A program made the translations under genes and the position numbers. Of a DNA stretch of 5,528 bases, positions 1-5,528 are shown piece after piece. The stretch is from Anaerorudis sp964444915 (GTDB lineage: Bacteria; Bacteroidota; Bacteroidia; Bacteroidales; Dysgonomonadaceae): contig CAYUIY010000105.1 in NCBI GenBank assembly GCA_964444915.1, positions 1 through 5,528 on the forward strand, given 5' to 3'. How positions within the stretch are numbered: the first letter of the stretch is position 1; every line of letters starts with the position of its first letter. Under the pieces are notes generated by a model that worked only from the letters and a program-made list of their open reading frames with translations, searched no databases and was not told the DNA's origin.

Positions 1-221
1 TCATCAGTGCCGATCACGGAGGTATCGGTAAAGGTCACGGCGGGAAGACGCTTCAAGAGCTTGAAACGCCGTTTATTGTTGCGGGTAAGAAGGTTAGGCG
101 GCTTCCGGAATTTGAGGAGAGCATGATGCAATTCGACATTGCCGCAACCATAGCCTACATTTTCAATTTGGACACTCCTCAGGTGTGGATTGGGCGTCCG
201 ATGAAGCATGTATTCAAATAA
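1..221 (+). CDS. Alkaline-phosphatase-superfamily hydrolase (phosphodiesterase/nucleotide pyrophosphatase type), C-terminal 72 residues
   Basis: The gene enters from the left edge, in frame from position 3, and ends at TAA 219-221. The visible part begins with ISADHGG and continues with GKGHGGKT. In this superfamily these Asp-His and His residues are metal ligands of the two-metal active site, which hydrolyses phosphate monoesters or diesters. The tail contains FDIAATIAYIFNL followed by PQVWIGRPM, a pattern typical of the C-terminus of bacterial type I phosphodiesterase/alkaline phosphatase-like proteins. The N-terminus, including any signal peptide and the nucleophile Thr or Ser, lies outside the window, so substrate and location cannot be judged. 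It lies 32 bp upstream of a sulfatase on the same strand with no promoter-like motif between them, so the two are probably co-transcribed. A sulfatase relative is a less likely reading, because the GHGGKT segment fits the phosphodiesterase branch better. Confidence 0.8.
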   Translation, partial: ISADHGGIGKGHGGKTLQELETPFIVAGKKVRRLPEFEESMMQFDIAATIAYIFNLDTPQVWIGRPMKHVFK

Positions 222-240
222 AGCAGATATAATTGATATT

Positions 241-247
241 AGAGGAA
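241..247 (+). promoter_or_regulatory. Purine-rich ribosome-binding-like site that supports the sulfatase start at 254
   Basis: AGAGGAA lies 6 nt before ATG 254. It supports that ATG over the in-frame TTG at 233, which would place the site inside the coding region and add seven residues (MILEEFF) in front of a normal signal peptide. Bacteroidota often do not depend on Shine-Dalgarno pairing, so this is support rather than proof. Confidence 0.5.
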
Positions 248-253
248 TTTTTT

Positions 254-1666
254 ATGATTAGATTTAAATTTTTATTTGCAGGTTTGGGGTTGAGCACTCT
301 TCCCCTGTTGCATGTTGAAGCGCAACAAAAGCCCAATGTTGTATTTATTCTGGCCGACGATCTCGGTTACGGAGATCTAAGCTGTTTTGGTCAGGAAAAG
401 TTTCTAACGCCGCATATCGATCGGCTGGCATTGAACGGGATGCGTTGCACCCATACGTATGCCGGATCGACAGTGAGTGCGCCGTCGCGTGCCTGTTTGA
501 TGACAGGACTTCATGGTGGGCATGCACCGATCAGGGGGAACAAAGAGCTGGAGCCCGAAGGACAATTTCCACTGCCTGCGAATACCTACACGCTTTTCCA
601 TTTGTTCAAAGATGCCGGTTATACGACCGGAGCATTCGGCAAATGGGGATTAGGTCAACCCGGTTCTTCGGGAGATCCCAACCGTCAGGGGGTAGACGAA
701 TTTTTCGGATACAACTGTCAGCTGCTTGCGCACAATTATTACCCCGATCATCTTTGGCACAACCAGACCCGTGTGGAATTGCCTGAGAACGCCGATGGAA
801 ATTTCGGGACCTATTCACAGGATTTGATTCAGCAGCACACACTGAGGTTTATTGAAGAAAACAAAAACAAGCCGTTTTTTCTTTACGTACCGTTGGTTCT
901 TCCCCATGCCGAGTTGTTGGTACCGGAAGATTCCATCTTTGAACACTTCAAAGGGAAATACCCCGAGACTCCTTTCAAGGGAACGGATTCGGGTCCGATG
1001 TTTCGTAAAGGGGGCTATGCCTCCCAGTTGTACCCGAAGGCAGCTTATGCTGCGATGGTGGCAAGGCTCGACATGTACGTAGGAGAGATTGTTGAAGAGT
1101 TAAAACGTCAGGGTATTTACGACCATACGCTGATCATCTTCACGAGCGACAACGGTCCCCATCGTGAAGGGGGCAACGATCCCGATTATTTCAACAGTAA
1201 TGGGATATACCGAGGCTACAAGCGCGATCTTTACGAGGGCGGTATCCGGGTTCCGACGGTTGTCAGTTGGAAAGGGCATGTACCTTCGGGGACAGAAAGC
1301 CATGTTTCTTTTGCCTTTTGGGATTATCTCCCCACGTTTGCCGAGCTGTTGGGCCGTAAGCTTCCGGTGAAGAGCGATGGCATCAGTGTGTTGCCCACGT
1401 TGACAGGCAAAAAGAAGCAGAAGGAGCACGATTTCTTTTATTTTGAATTTCACGAGCTGAACGGTCGACAGGCGGTTATCCAAGGAAATTGGAAATTGCT
1501 TCATCTGAATCTGAAGGGGGATGCGGTTTACGAATTGTACAATATTGCTTCGGATCCATCGGAGGTTCACAACGTGATTTCTTTGTATCCTGATAAGGCA
1601 GAAGCATTGAAAAAGCTCATGCAGCAAGCTCATACTCCTGATCCCAATTGGCCGTTGTTTAATTGA
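254..1666 (+). CDS. Exported sulfatase, family S1 (arylsulfatase A-like), Ser-type formylglycine site
   Basis: This 470-residue protein hydrolyses a sulfate ester, probably from a carbohydrate, in the periplasm or at the cell surface. Residues 1-23 form a signal peptide (MIRFKFLF, a hydrophobic core, then VEA before Q24); no lipobox Cys is seen. The sulfatase fold follows, with calcium ligands D35 and D36 in LADDLGYGD. The nucleophile motif S75-A-P-S-R79 is followed by ACLMTG. Further conserved features are H87 and H90, K130 in GKWGLG, H218 in LPHAE, D299-N300 in TSDNGPH and K323 in RGYKRDLYEGG. The C-terminal subdomain (about 400-470) has the usual NWKLL and ELYNIASDP segments. Because the nucleophile is Ser, maturation to formylglycine should need a radical-SAM anSME enzyme, which is not in this window. 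Length is normal and all key residues are present. Start 254 is chosen for the signal peptide and the AGAGGAA upstream. The substrate cannot be assigned; automatic labels such as N-acetylgalactosamine-6-sulfatase would be guesses. Confidence 0.93.
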   Translation: MIRFKFLFAGLGLSTLPLLHVEAQQKPNVVFILADDLGYGDLSCFGQEKFLTPHIDRLALNGMRCTHTYAGSTVSAPSRACLMTGLHGGHAPIRGNKELEPEGQFPLPANTYTLFHLFKDAGYTTGAFGKWGLGQPGSSGDPNRQGVDEFFGYNCQLLAHNYYPDHLWHNQTRVELPENADGNFGTYSQDLIQQHTLRFIEENKNKPFFLYVPLVLPHAELLVPEDSIFEHFKGKYPETPFKGTDSGPMFRKGGYASQLYPKAAYAAMVARLDMYVGEIVEELKRQGIYDHTLIIFTSDNGPHREGGNDPDYFNSNGIYRGYKRDLYEGGIRVPTVVSWKGHVPSGTESHVSFAFWDYLPTFAELLGRKLPVKSDGISVLPTLTGKKKQKEHDFFYFEFHELNGRQAVIQGNWKLLHLNLKGDAVYELYNIASDPSEVHNVISLYPDKAEALKKLMQQAHTPDPNWPLFN

Positions 1667-1722
1667 TCTTTATGAGCAGTGTTGTTTCTTAGATACACAA
1701 AATAACGATTAATGATTAAATT

Positions 1723-2406
1723 TTAAGGAAAAAAGGCGGATTCTTTTCTCCCCCGCAGGATTTCTCTTTTTCCCGGAGGACCGGGTAAGCGCTCTACGGT
1801 AAATCCGGCGGATTGCAGCATTCGCCGGACGATGCCTTTAGCGCAATAAGTGGTGATGATAGCATGAGGGTTGCATAAGGAAAAAATGGAATCAAAAATC
1901 CTTTGTGTCCACATTTCTGGTTGTTTTTCGGGAGCAAATGCATCAAAGAAAATCACATCAAAACTGCTATTGAAAGCAATTTCATCTGAATTGCTAAAAT
2001 CGATTTTTCTTTTTTGTAACGTAAAATGAGGAGTAATTTTTACGGTGGTTTCCCATTCGCAATCGTGCAATTTGTTGAAAAGATTTGTTGCCGAAGGCTG
2101 AATAAGAGAGGCATAATTGAGCTTTTTTACTTTGTCTGCAGGCAGCGGATAACGTTCGACCGAAGTATAGAAGACAGCTCTTGCTGTTTTTTCGGCATCC
2201 AGCAGTGAAAGAAAAGCATTTAGTCCGGTACCGAATCCTATTTCCAAGATATTAACAGTTGATTTAAGGCATGCGCGTAATCCGGCGTCAATGTACACGT
2301 GCAACGTCTCGGTAATGGCTCCGTAAGTGGAATGGTAGTGCTCGTTGATAGATGGCACAAAAAGGGTGTGCGATCCGTCGCCGGTTATTTCAAGCTCAAT
2401 ATTCAT
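1723..2406 (-). CDS. mnmD: tRNA 5-methylaminomethyl-2-thiouridine(34) methyltransferase MnmD (MnmC2 domain only)
   Basis: This 227-residue cytoplasmic protein should transfer a methyl group from S-adenosylmethionine to 5-aminomethyl-(2-thio)uridine at tRNA wobble position 34, the last step of the mnm5(s2)U pathway begun by MnmE-MnmG. It has a Rossmann-type methyltransferase fold. The SAM-binding loop is EIGFGTGLN at 55-63, and E84 in SVERYPL is the likely ribose contact. The family motif DAFAPEKQPEMW covers 155-166. Near the C-terminus TTYCAKG and the segment LPGPPGKREILR are hallmarks of the MnmC2/DUF752 family. The length fits a stand-alone domain; the FAD oxidoreductase half (MnmC1) found in enterobacterial MnmC is absent and no oxidase gene is adjacent. 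It is convergent with the sulfatase and divergent from the metal-uptake genes. An exact TAnnTTTG motif sits 26 bp before the start codon. The ATG at 2404-2406 is the only plausible start. Confidence 0.93.
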   Translation of the reverse strand: MNIELEITGDGSHTLFVPSINEHYHSTYGAITETLHVYIDAGLRACLKSTVNILEIGFGTGLNAFLSLLDAEKTARAVFYTSVERYPLPADKVKKLNYASLIQPSATNLFNKLHDCEWETTVKITPHFTLQKRKIDFSNSDEIAFNSSFDVIFFDAFAPEKQPEMWTQRIFDSIFSLCNPHAIITTYCAKGIVRRMLQSAGFTVERLPGPPGKREILRGRKESAFFP

Positions 2407-2426
2407 TGGATAGTAATGTCTTTTTC

Positions 2427-2457
2427 GATAAACAAAAATAGTACAATATTGTTTATC
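2427..2457. promoter_or_regulatory. 31-bp imperfect palindrome, possible operator between mnmD and the metal-uptake genes
   Basis: GATAAACAA (2427-2435) is repeated exactly as its reverse complement TTGTTTATC (2449-2457), separated by 13 bp that pair partly as well (A2437 with T2447, T2439 with A2445). The centre is at 2442, about 63 bp before the likely lipoprotein start and 36 bp from the mnmD start. The position and symmetry fit a binding site for a dimeric regulator, for instance a metal-sensing one controlling uptake. The half-site spacing does not match the textbook Fur/Zur 7-1-7 pattern, so the regulator is not identified. It is too AT-rich and lacks the trailing T-run expected of a terminator. 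Confidence 0.45.
2433..2440 (-). promoter_or_regulatory. mnmD: Putative Bacteroidota -7 promoter element for mnmD
   Basis: Read on the - strand the bases are TATTTTTG, an exact match to the Bacteroidota -7 consensus TAnnTTTG. It lies 26 bp upstream of the mnmD start, giving a short leader of roughly 20 nt. No good TTTG -33 element is visible at the expected distance. The element lies inside the palindrome at 2427-2457, so a protein bound there would be expected to affect mnmD too. Confidence 0.4.
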
Positions 2458-2504
2458 ATCTCATGAGGGGAGTGTTAATACTTGTTTCATTTAAAAACTT
2501 GAAC

Positions 2505-3389
2505 ATGAAGCAGAGATATCTTTTTTTTCTTGTTTTCGCATTGTCATTATTGGTGGGATGTCAATCGAGAACAAAAGAGGAGAAAATATTGTCGGTTACC
2601 ATTGAACCACAGCGGTATTTTCTGGAAAATATTGTTGAGGATCAATATAAAATAAATGTAATTGTTCCTGTGGGGGCAAGTCCCGAAACCTATGAGCCCA
2701 CACCGGCCATGATGGTAAAACTGGCAAAAAGTGCTATTTATTTTAAGGTTGGTTTTTTGGGATTCGAAAATGCGTGGGCTGAAAGTTTGGTAAAAAACAA
2801 TCCCGATGTGAAGGTTGTGAATTGTTCGGAGGGGATCGATTTGATTTATGGGGAACATCATCATTCCTCAGGTACGTCTGAGGAAGAAGATGAGCATAGG
2901 TTGTTGCCCGATTCACATGTATGGTCTTCGCCAAAAACAGCCCGCATTTTCGCCGAGAATATGTATCGGGGATTGATAACTTCTGATCCTCAAAATGAAG
3001 AATTCTATCGGGAAAATTTTTCGGAATTAATCGAGAAAATCGATCGAACAGACCGTATCATTAGCAGGTTATTAATGGATATCCCTTCGCGAAGTTTTAT
3101 TATCTATCACCCGGCTTTGAGCTATTTAGCACGCGATTATGGACTAAAGCAGTACAGTATTGAGTTTGAAGGGAAAAATCCTTCTCCTTCCCAGATGAAA
3201 GCATTAATCGATAGAGCGAGAAAGGAAGGCATCAACGTTGTTTTTGTGCAACAGGGTTTTGATACGAAAAATGCAACTGTAATAGCAAATGAAATAGGTG
3301 GTAAGGTGTATGTTATAAATCCTTTGGCATACGAATGGGATAAGGAGTTGATACGCATTGCTCATATTTTGGCAGGTAAAGAAGAATGA
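2505..3389 (+). CDS. znuA: Metal (zinc or manganese) ABC transporter substrate-binding lipoprotein, ZnuA-like
   Basis: This 294-residue lipoprotein is the metal-capturing part of a cluster-9 ABC importer. Residues 1-18 are a lipoprotein signal (MKQRYLFF, hydrophobic core) with lipobox LVGC and lipidated C19. The start at 2505 is preferred over the in-frame ATG at 2463, which would place 14 extra residues before the signal. The N-lobe contains VPVGASPETYEP (55-65) with E61 where many ZnuA proteins have the first ligand His. A His/acid-rich loop follows (HHH 118-120, EEEDEH 126-131). H138 in DSHVWSSP and H202 in YHPALSYL are standard ligands. The C-lobe segment VINPLAYEW has N272 at the place often held by Asp. 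These differences seem usual for Bacteroidales members, judged from memory of the family. The ATPase gene overlaps its last 4 nt, so the two are translationally coupled. Zinc is favoured by the His-rich loop, but the metal is not proven. Confidence 0.88.
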   Translation: MKQRYLFFLVFALSLLVGCQSRTKEEKILSVTIEPQRYFLENIVEDQYKINVIVPVGASPETYEPTPAMMVKLAKSAIYFKVGFLGFENAWAESLVKNNPDVKVVNCSEGIDLIYGEHHHSSGTSEEEDEHRLLPDSHVWSSPKTARIFAENMYRGLITSDPQNEEFYRENFSELIEKIDRTDRIISRLLMDIPSRSFIIYHPALSYLARDYGLKQYSIEFEGKNPSPSQMKALIDRARKEGINVVFVQQGFDTKNATVIANEIGGKVYVINPLAYEWDKELIRIAHILAGKEE

Positions 3390-4201
3390 ATAAACTCATT
3401 GAAATACAGAATCTTTTTGTGGGGTATGAGAACAACCCTAATGTGCTTACGAATGTCAATCTTACGGTTTACGATGACGATTTCTTAGGGATTATTGGAC
3501 CGAACGGTGGGGGTAAAACTACGCTGGTAAAAGCGATTTTGGGTTTGATAAAACCAGCGAAGGGAACGATTACTTTTTTCGAGAACGGGAAAAAAGTGAA
3601 TTCAATCAACATAGGTTATTTGCCCCAGGTAAAACAAATTGATAAGAAATTTCCTATCACGGTTGCTGATGTCATTTTATCCGGATTGACGCTTAAAGGG
3701 GGACTTTTTAAACGTTATTTATCCGAAGATAAACGAAAGGTGCGCGACATAGCAGAACGGATGGGGGTTGAAAACCTTTTGTCGAGGCCAATAGGTGAAC
3801 TTTCGGGTGGTCAGTTGCAGCGTGTGCTGTTGGCAAGAGCTATTATTGATGAACCTCGGCTAATTATTCTTGACGAACCTAGTTCATATGTTGATAAGCT
3901 TTTTGAAACGAACTTTTACCGACTACTTGCCGATATCAACCAAAAGATGGCCATTATTCTTGTTTCTCACGACATTGGAACAATTATTTCAATGGTGAAA
4001 AATATTGCTTGTGTAAACGGCAATTTGCATTATCATGCCGGCACAGAGATTTCTCCGGAATGGTTACTGAAAGCCTACGATTCATGCCCCATCGAAATTC
4101 TTGGTCATGGATCGTTGCCTCACCGCGTACTTATGCAGCACGATCATGAAGATCATGCTCCATCGGATAGTGATCCCGGTTTGGGGAAGGCAGAAATATA
4201 A
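3386..4201 (+). CDS. znuC: Metal ABC transporter ATP-binding protein, ZnuC-like, with His/Asp-rich C-terminal tail
   Basis: This 271-residue cytoplasmic ATPase powers metal import together with a membrane permease and the lipoprotein upstream. All nucleotide-binding motifs are intact: Walker A GPNGGGKT (38-45), Q-loop Q81, signature LSGGQ (139-143), Walker B LIILDE (159-164), D-loop YVD (168-170) and H-loop H195 in VSHDIG. The segment ACVNGNLHYH and the later CPIEILGHG-PHRVL are typical of the zinc/manganese group rather than of other ABC ATPases. The end is rich in His and Asp (H252, D253, H254, D256, H257, then SDSDP) and could bind metal. Its ATG overlaps the stop of the lipoprotein gene as ATGA. 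No permease gene follows: the next gene is convergent asd, behind a terminator. The permease must therefore lie elsewhere or be absent. Confidence 0.92.
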   Translation: MNKLIEIQNLFVGYENNPNVLTNVNLTVYDDDFLGIIGPNGGGKTTLVKAILGLIKPAKGTITFFENGKKVNSINIGYLPQVKQIDKKFPITVADVILSGLTLKGGLFKRYLSEDKRKVRDIAERMGVENLLSRPIGELSGGQLQRVLLARAIIDEPRLIILDEPSSYVDKLFETNFYRLLADINQKMAIILVSHDIGTIISMVKNIACVNGNLHYHAGTEISPEWLLKAYDSCPIEILGHGSLPHRVLMQHDHEDHAPSDSDPGLGKAEI

Positions 4202-4228
4202 AAAGCCGACTGAAATTGCCGGCTTTTT
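4200..4228. terminator. Bidirectional intrinsic terminator between the ATPase gene and asd
   Basis: AAAAAGCCG (4200-4208) pairs with CGGCTTTTT (4220-4228) around an 11-nt loop that can tighten further (C4210 with G4218). The T-run follows the stem on the + strand and the A-run gives a T-run on the - strand, so it can stop both convergent transcripts. The stem begins inside the ATPase stop codon, and asd ends 19 bp away at 4247. Confidence 0.85.
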
Positions 4229-4246
4229 GCATTATATTTTTTGTGA

Positions 4247-5248
4247 TTAAAGATGCTTGAGTAAATATTCTGCAATTTGTATGGAGTTGAGCGCAGCACC
4301 CTTTCTTATTTGATCGGATACCGTCCAAAATGTTAATCCTTTTTCATTGGTCAAATCTTTGCGAATGCGTCCTACGTATACCGCGTCTTTTCCTGTAATA
4401 TCTAATGGCATAGGATATTCTTTTTTTGCGGGATTGTCCATAAGTACAATACCTTCGGCATTGGCAAACGCTTCACGGGCTTCTTCAACCGGAATAGACC
4501 GTTCCGTTTCGATCCAAGTGGCTTCGGAATGAGCGCGCATCACCGGAACGCGAACACAAGTGGCGCTTACTTCAATATTGGAGTGCATAATTTTGCGTGT
4601 TTCGTTATACATTTTCAACTCTTCTTTCGTATAGCCATTTTCGGTGAATACATCCACTTGCGGAATAACATTGAATGCCAATTGATAAGGGAATTTTTCT
4701 ATGGTGGGTTTTTCCCCGTTGATAAGTTGTTTGTATTGGTTTTCCAATTCGCGCATAGCTTCAGCACCTGCTCCTGATGCAGCCTGATAAGTAGCAACCT
4801 GCACTTTCCTGATGTGCGAAATGTCTTCAATTGCTTTCAAGGCTACAACCATTTGGATAGTTGTGCAATTGGGGTTGGCAATAATTCCACGTGGGCGGTG
4901 CAGCGCATCTTCGGGATTTACTTCGGGAACAACCAGCGGTACATCGTCGAACATGCGGAAGGCACTTGAATTATCGATCATGATGGTCCCGTGTTTGGTA
5001 ATCGTTTCCGCAAATTCGAGTGATATGCTGCCACCTGCCGATACAAAAGCGATATCGATCCCCCTAAAATCATCGTTATGTTGCAGTTCTTTTACTCTTA
5101 TTGGTGTACCTTTAAAGGTGTATGTAGTGCCTGCACTTCGCGATGATCCAAAAAGGGTAAGCTCATCGATGGGAAAATTCCTTTCTTCCAATATGCGGAG
5201 TAATTCTTGTCCCACAGCTCCGCTAACGCCGACTATAGCTACTTTCAT
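4247..5248 (-). CDS. asd: Aspartate-semialdehyde dehydrogenase
   Basis: This 333-residue cytoplasmic enzyme reduces L-aspartyl-4-phosphate to L-aspartate-4-semialdehyde with NADPH, the branch point for lysine/diaminopimelate, threonine and methionine. The N-terminal NADP fold has GVSGAVG (7-13), and FGSSRSAG (33-40) fits the cofactor-phosphate region. The catalytic Cys is C128 in NPNCTTIQ, with Q155 in YQAASGAG assisting. R233 binds substrate and H240 is the acid/base in RVPVMRAHSE; the 7-residue Arg-His spacing is that of known family members. KEELKMYNETRKI (208-220) is the usual substrate/phosphate-binding stretch. The length and the short SGAGAEAM segment match the shorter Gram-positive/Bacteroidota-type branch rather than the longer enterobacterial form. 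It is convergent with the ATPase gene and shares its terminator. A TAnnTTTG promoter motif lies about 78 bp upstream, so it is probably transcribed alone. ATG 5248 is the only reasonable start; no Shine-Dalgarno site is seen. Confidence 0.97.
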   Translation of the reverse strand: MKVAIVGVSGAVGQELLRILEERNFPIDELTLFGSSRSAGTTYTFKGTPIRVKELQHNDDFRGIDIAFVSAGGSISLEFAETITKHGTIMIDNSSAFRMFDDVPLVVPEVNPEDALHRPRGIIANPNCTTIQMVVALKAIEDISHIRKVQVATYQAASGAGAEAMRELENQYKQLINGEKPTIEKFPYQLAFNVIPQVDVFTENGYTKEELKMYNETRKIMHSNIEVSATCVRVPVMRAHSEATWIETERSIPVEEAREAFANAEGIVLMDNPAKKEYPMPLDITGKDAVYVGRIRKDLTNEKGLTFWTVSDQIRKGAALNSIQIAEYLLKHL

Positions 5249-5279
5249 TTTGTGTATGTAAAAAATGTATATTTTTTTG

Positions 5280-5297
5280 ATTTATAATTATATAAAT
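5280..5297 (-). repeat. AT-only perfect inverted repeat in the asd leader
   Basis: ATTTATA (5280-5286) and TATAAAT (5291-5297) are perfect reverse complements around a 4-base ATTA spacer, starting 32 bp before the asd start codon. In RNA it would form a weak 7-bp hairpin; in DNA it could be a small protein-binding site. The whole leader next to the gene is very AT-rich, so it may have arisen by chance. Confidence 0.4.
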
Positions 5298-5325
5298 GAG
5301 TTTTTAGTCACAAGACTCAGGAGTG

Positions 5326-5333
5326 CAAAGATA
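5326..5333 (-). promoter_or_regulatory. asd: Putative Bacteroidota -7 promoter element for asd
   Basis: On the - strand the bases are TATCTTTG, an exact TAnnTTTG match. Transcription would start near 5319 and give a leader of about 70 nt. At the expected -33 distance only a T-rich run (TTTTTAC on the - strand, about 5351-5357) is seen, a weak match to TTTG. The element lies between the tRNA terminator and asd, where a promoter is needed. Confidence 0.5.
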
Positions 5334-5445
5334 GGTATTCTGTGTGAAAAGTAAAAAGTGTTGGCTGACTTTAACTAAGGGTATCGCTTAACAAGACTGC
5401 TGCTAAAGGTCTGATAACAAATTCAAAGTTCGATTTTTTTCAAAG

Positions 5446-5468
5446 AAAAAGCGCATGTAAATGCGCTT
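5446..5468 (-). terminator. Intrinsic terminator downstream of tRNA-Arg
   Basis: A perfect 8-bp stem (5449-5456 with 5461-5468) containing GCGCAT/ATGCGC closes a 4-base loop. On the - strand it is followed by TTTTT (overlapping the stem base) and then CTTTG. It begins 7 bp after the tRNA 3' end, so it should end the tRNA transcript and insulate asd. Confidence 0.85.
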
Positions 5469-5475
5469 CTCCTTG

Positions 5476-5528
5476 TGACTCCGACAGGATTCAAACCTGT
5501 AACCTTCTGATCCGTAGTCAGATGCTCT
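5476..5528 (-). tRNA. tRNA-Arg, anticodon ACG, 3' part only (5' end beyond the window)
   Basis: The visible part runs from base 21 (5528) to the discriminator A73 (5476). It shows the D-stem 3' side GAGC, the anticodon stem TCTGA/TCAGA (5518-5522, 5506-5510) with loop CTACGGA, hence anticodon ACG (5513-5515), which reads CGN Arg codons once A34 is edited to inosine by TadA. The variable loop is AGGTT and the T-stem is ACAGG/CCTGT. The acceptor 3' strand is CGGAGTC. CCA is not encoded (the next bases are CAAGG), so it must be added after transcription. The T-loop reads TTTGAAT, with T where nearly all tRNAs have C56. A terminator follows directly. Confidence 0.93.

Noticed and set aside
445..786. 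Alternative + strand frame inside the sulfatase
   Set aside because: It overlaps the sulfatase active-site region in another frame, and its Arg/Cys-rich translation is typical of a shadow frame.
1100..1633. Open frame of 177 codons on the - strand inside the sulfatase gene
   Set aside because: It is antisense to a clearly conserved sulfatase, and its translation shows no recognisable family or export signal.
1667..1722. Gap between the convergent sulfatase and mnmD genes, searched for a shared terminator
   Set aside because: It is AT-rich but has no GC-stem hairpin with a T-run, so nothing can be annotated.
2463..2504. Upstream ATG giving 14 more residues on the metal-binding lipoprotein
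   Set aside because: The normal lipoprotein signal (charged start, hydrophobic core, LVGC) begins at the ATG at 2505; the extension would disturb it.
4812..5261. Open frame of 149 codons on the + strand opposite asd
   Set aside because: It mirrors the asd codons in the opposite direction, and its Ser/Thr/Ile-rich translation has no domain; asd itself carries all catalytic residues.
5334..5445. Non-coding stretch between the asd promoter and the tRNA terminator, searched for a small RNA or small gene
   Set aside because: No start codon with a supported frame, no stable hairpin and no recognisable RNA family is visible.
5306..5480. Nine-base match AGTCACAAG at 5306-5314 to the reverse complement of 5472-5480, which spans the tRNA 3' end, considered as an integration-site trace
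   Set aside because: The copies are inverted rather than direct, only 9 bp long, and no integrase or mobile gene lies near, so chance is the simpler reading.

Overview
The window looks like ordinary chromosome from a member of the Bacteroidota, most likely order Bacteroidales. Evidence for this is a Ser-type sulfatase beside another alkaline-phosphatase-superfamily hydrolase, a stand-alone MnmD without the MnmC1 oxidase domain, few Shine-Dalgarno sites, and promoter-like TAnnTTTG motifs. The genus cannot be fixed from the sequence alone.

Layout, left to right. Positions 1-221 hold the 3' end of an alkaline-phosphatase-superfamily hydrolase on the + strand. It is followed after 32 bp by an exported sulfatase (254-1666), probably in the same transcript. 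Convergent to these is mnmD (1723-2406, - strand), a tRNA wobble-uridine methyltransferase; the 56-bp gap between the two stop codons holds no clear terminator. A 98-bp divergent intergenic region (2407-2504) carries a 31-bp imperfect palindrome that could be an operator. On the + strand it leads to a metal-binding lipoprotein (2505-3389) and the matching ABC ATPase (3386-4201), whose reading frames overlap by 4 nt. A strong bidirectional hairpin terminator (4200-4228) separates these from the convergent asd gene (4247-5248, - strand), which encodes aspartate-semialdehyde dehydrogenase. The remaining 5249-5475 has no gene. It holds a likely asd promoter, an AT-rich hairpin in the asd leader and a terminator for a tRNA-Arg(ACG) gene (5476 to the window edge, - strand).

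How the parts work together. The lipoprotein and ATPase should form two of the three parts of a zinc (or manganese) importer. The membrane permease is not in the window, because the next gene is convergent asd. The sulfatase and the upstream hydrolase suggest the end of a sulfated- or phosphorylated-substrate salvage operon. mnmD, asd and the tRNA are housekeeping genes.

I found no mobile element, CRISPR array or clearly new system. The best second-look items are the palindrome between mnmD and the metal-uptake genes, the missing permease, the altered metal-ligand residues of the lipoprotein, and an unusual T-loop base in the tRNA.
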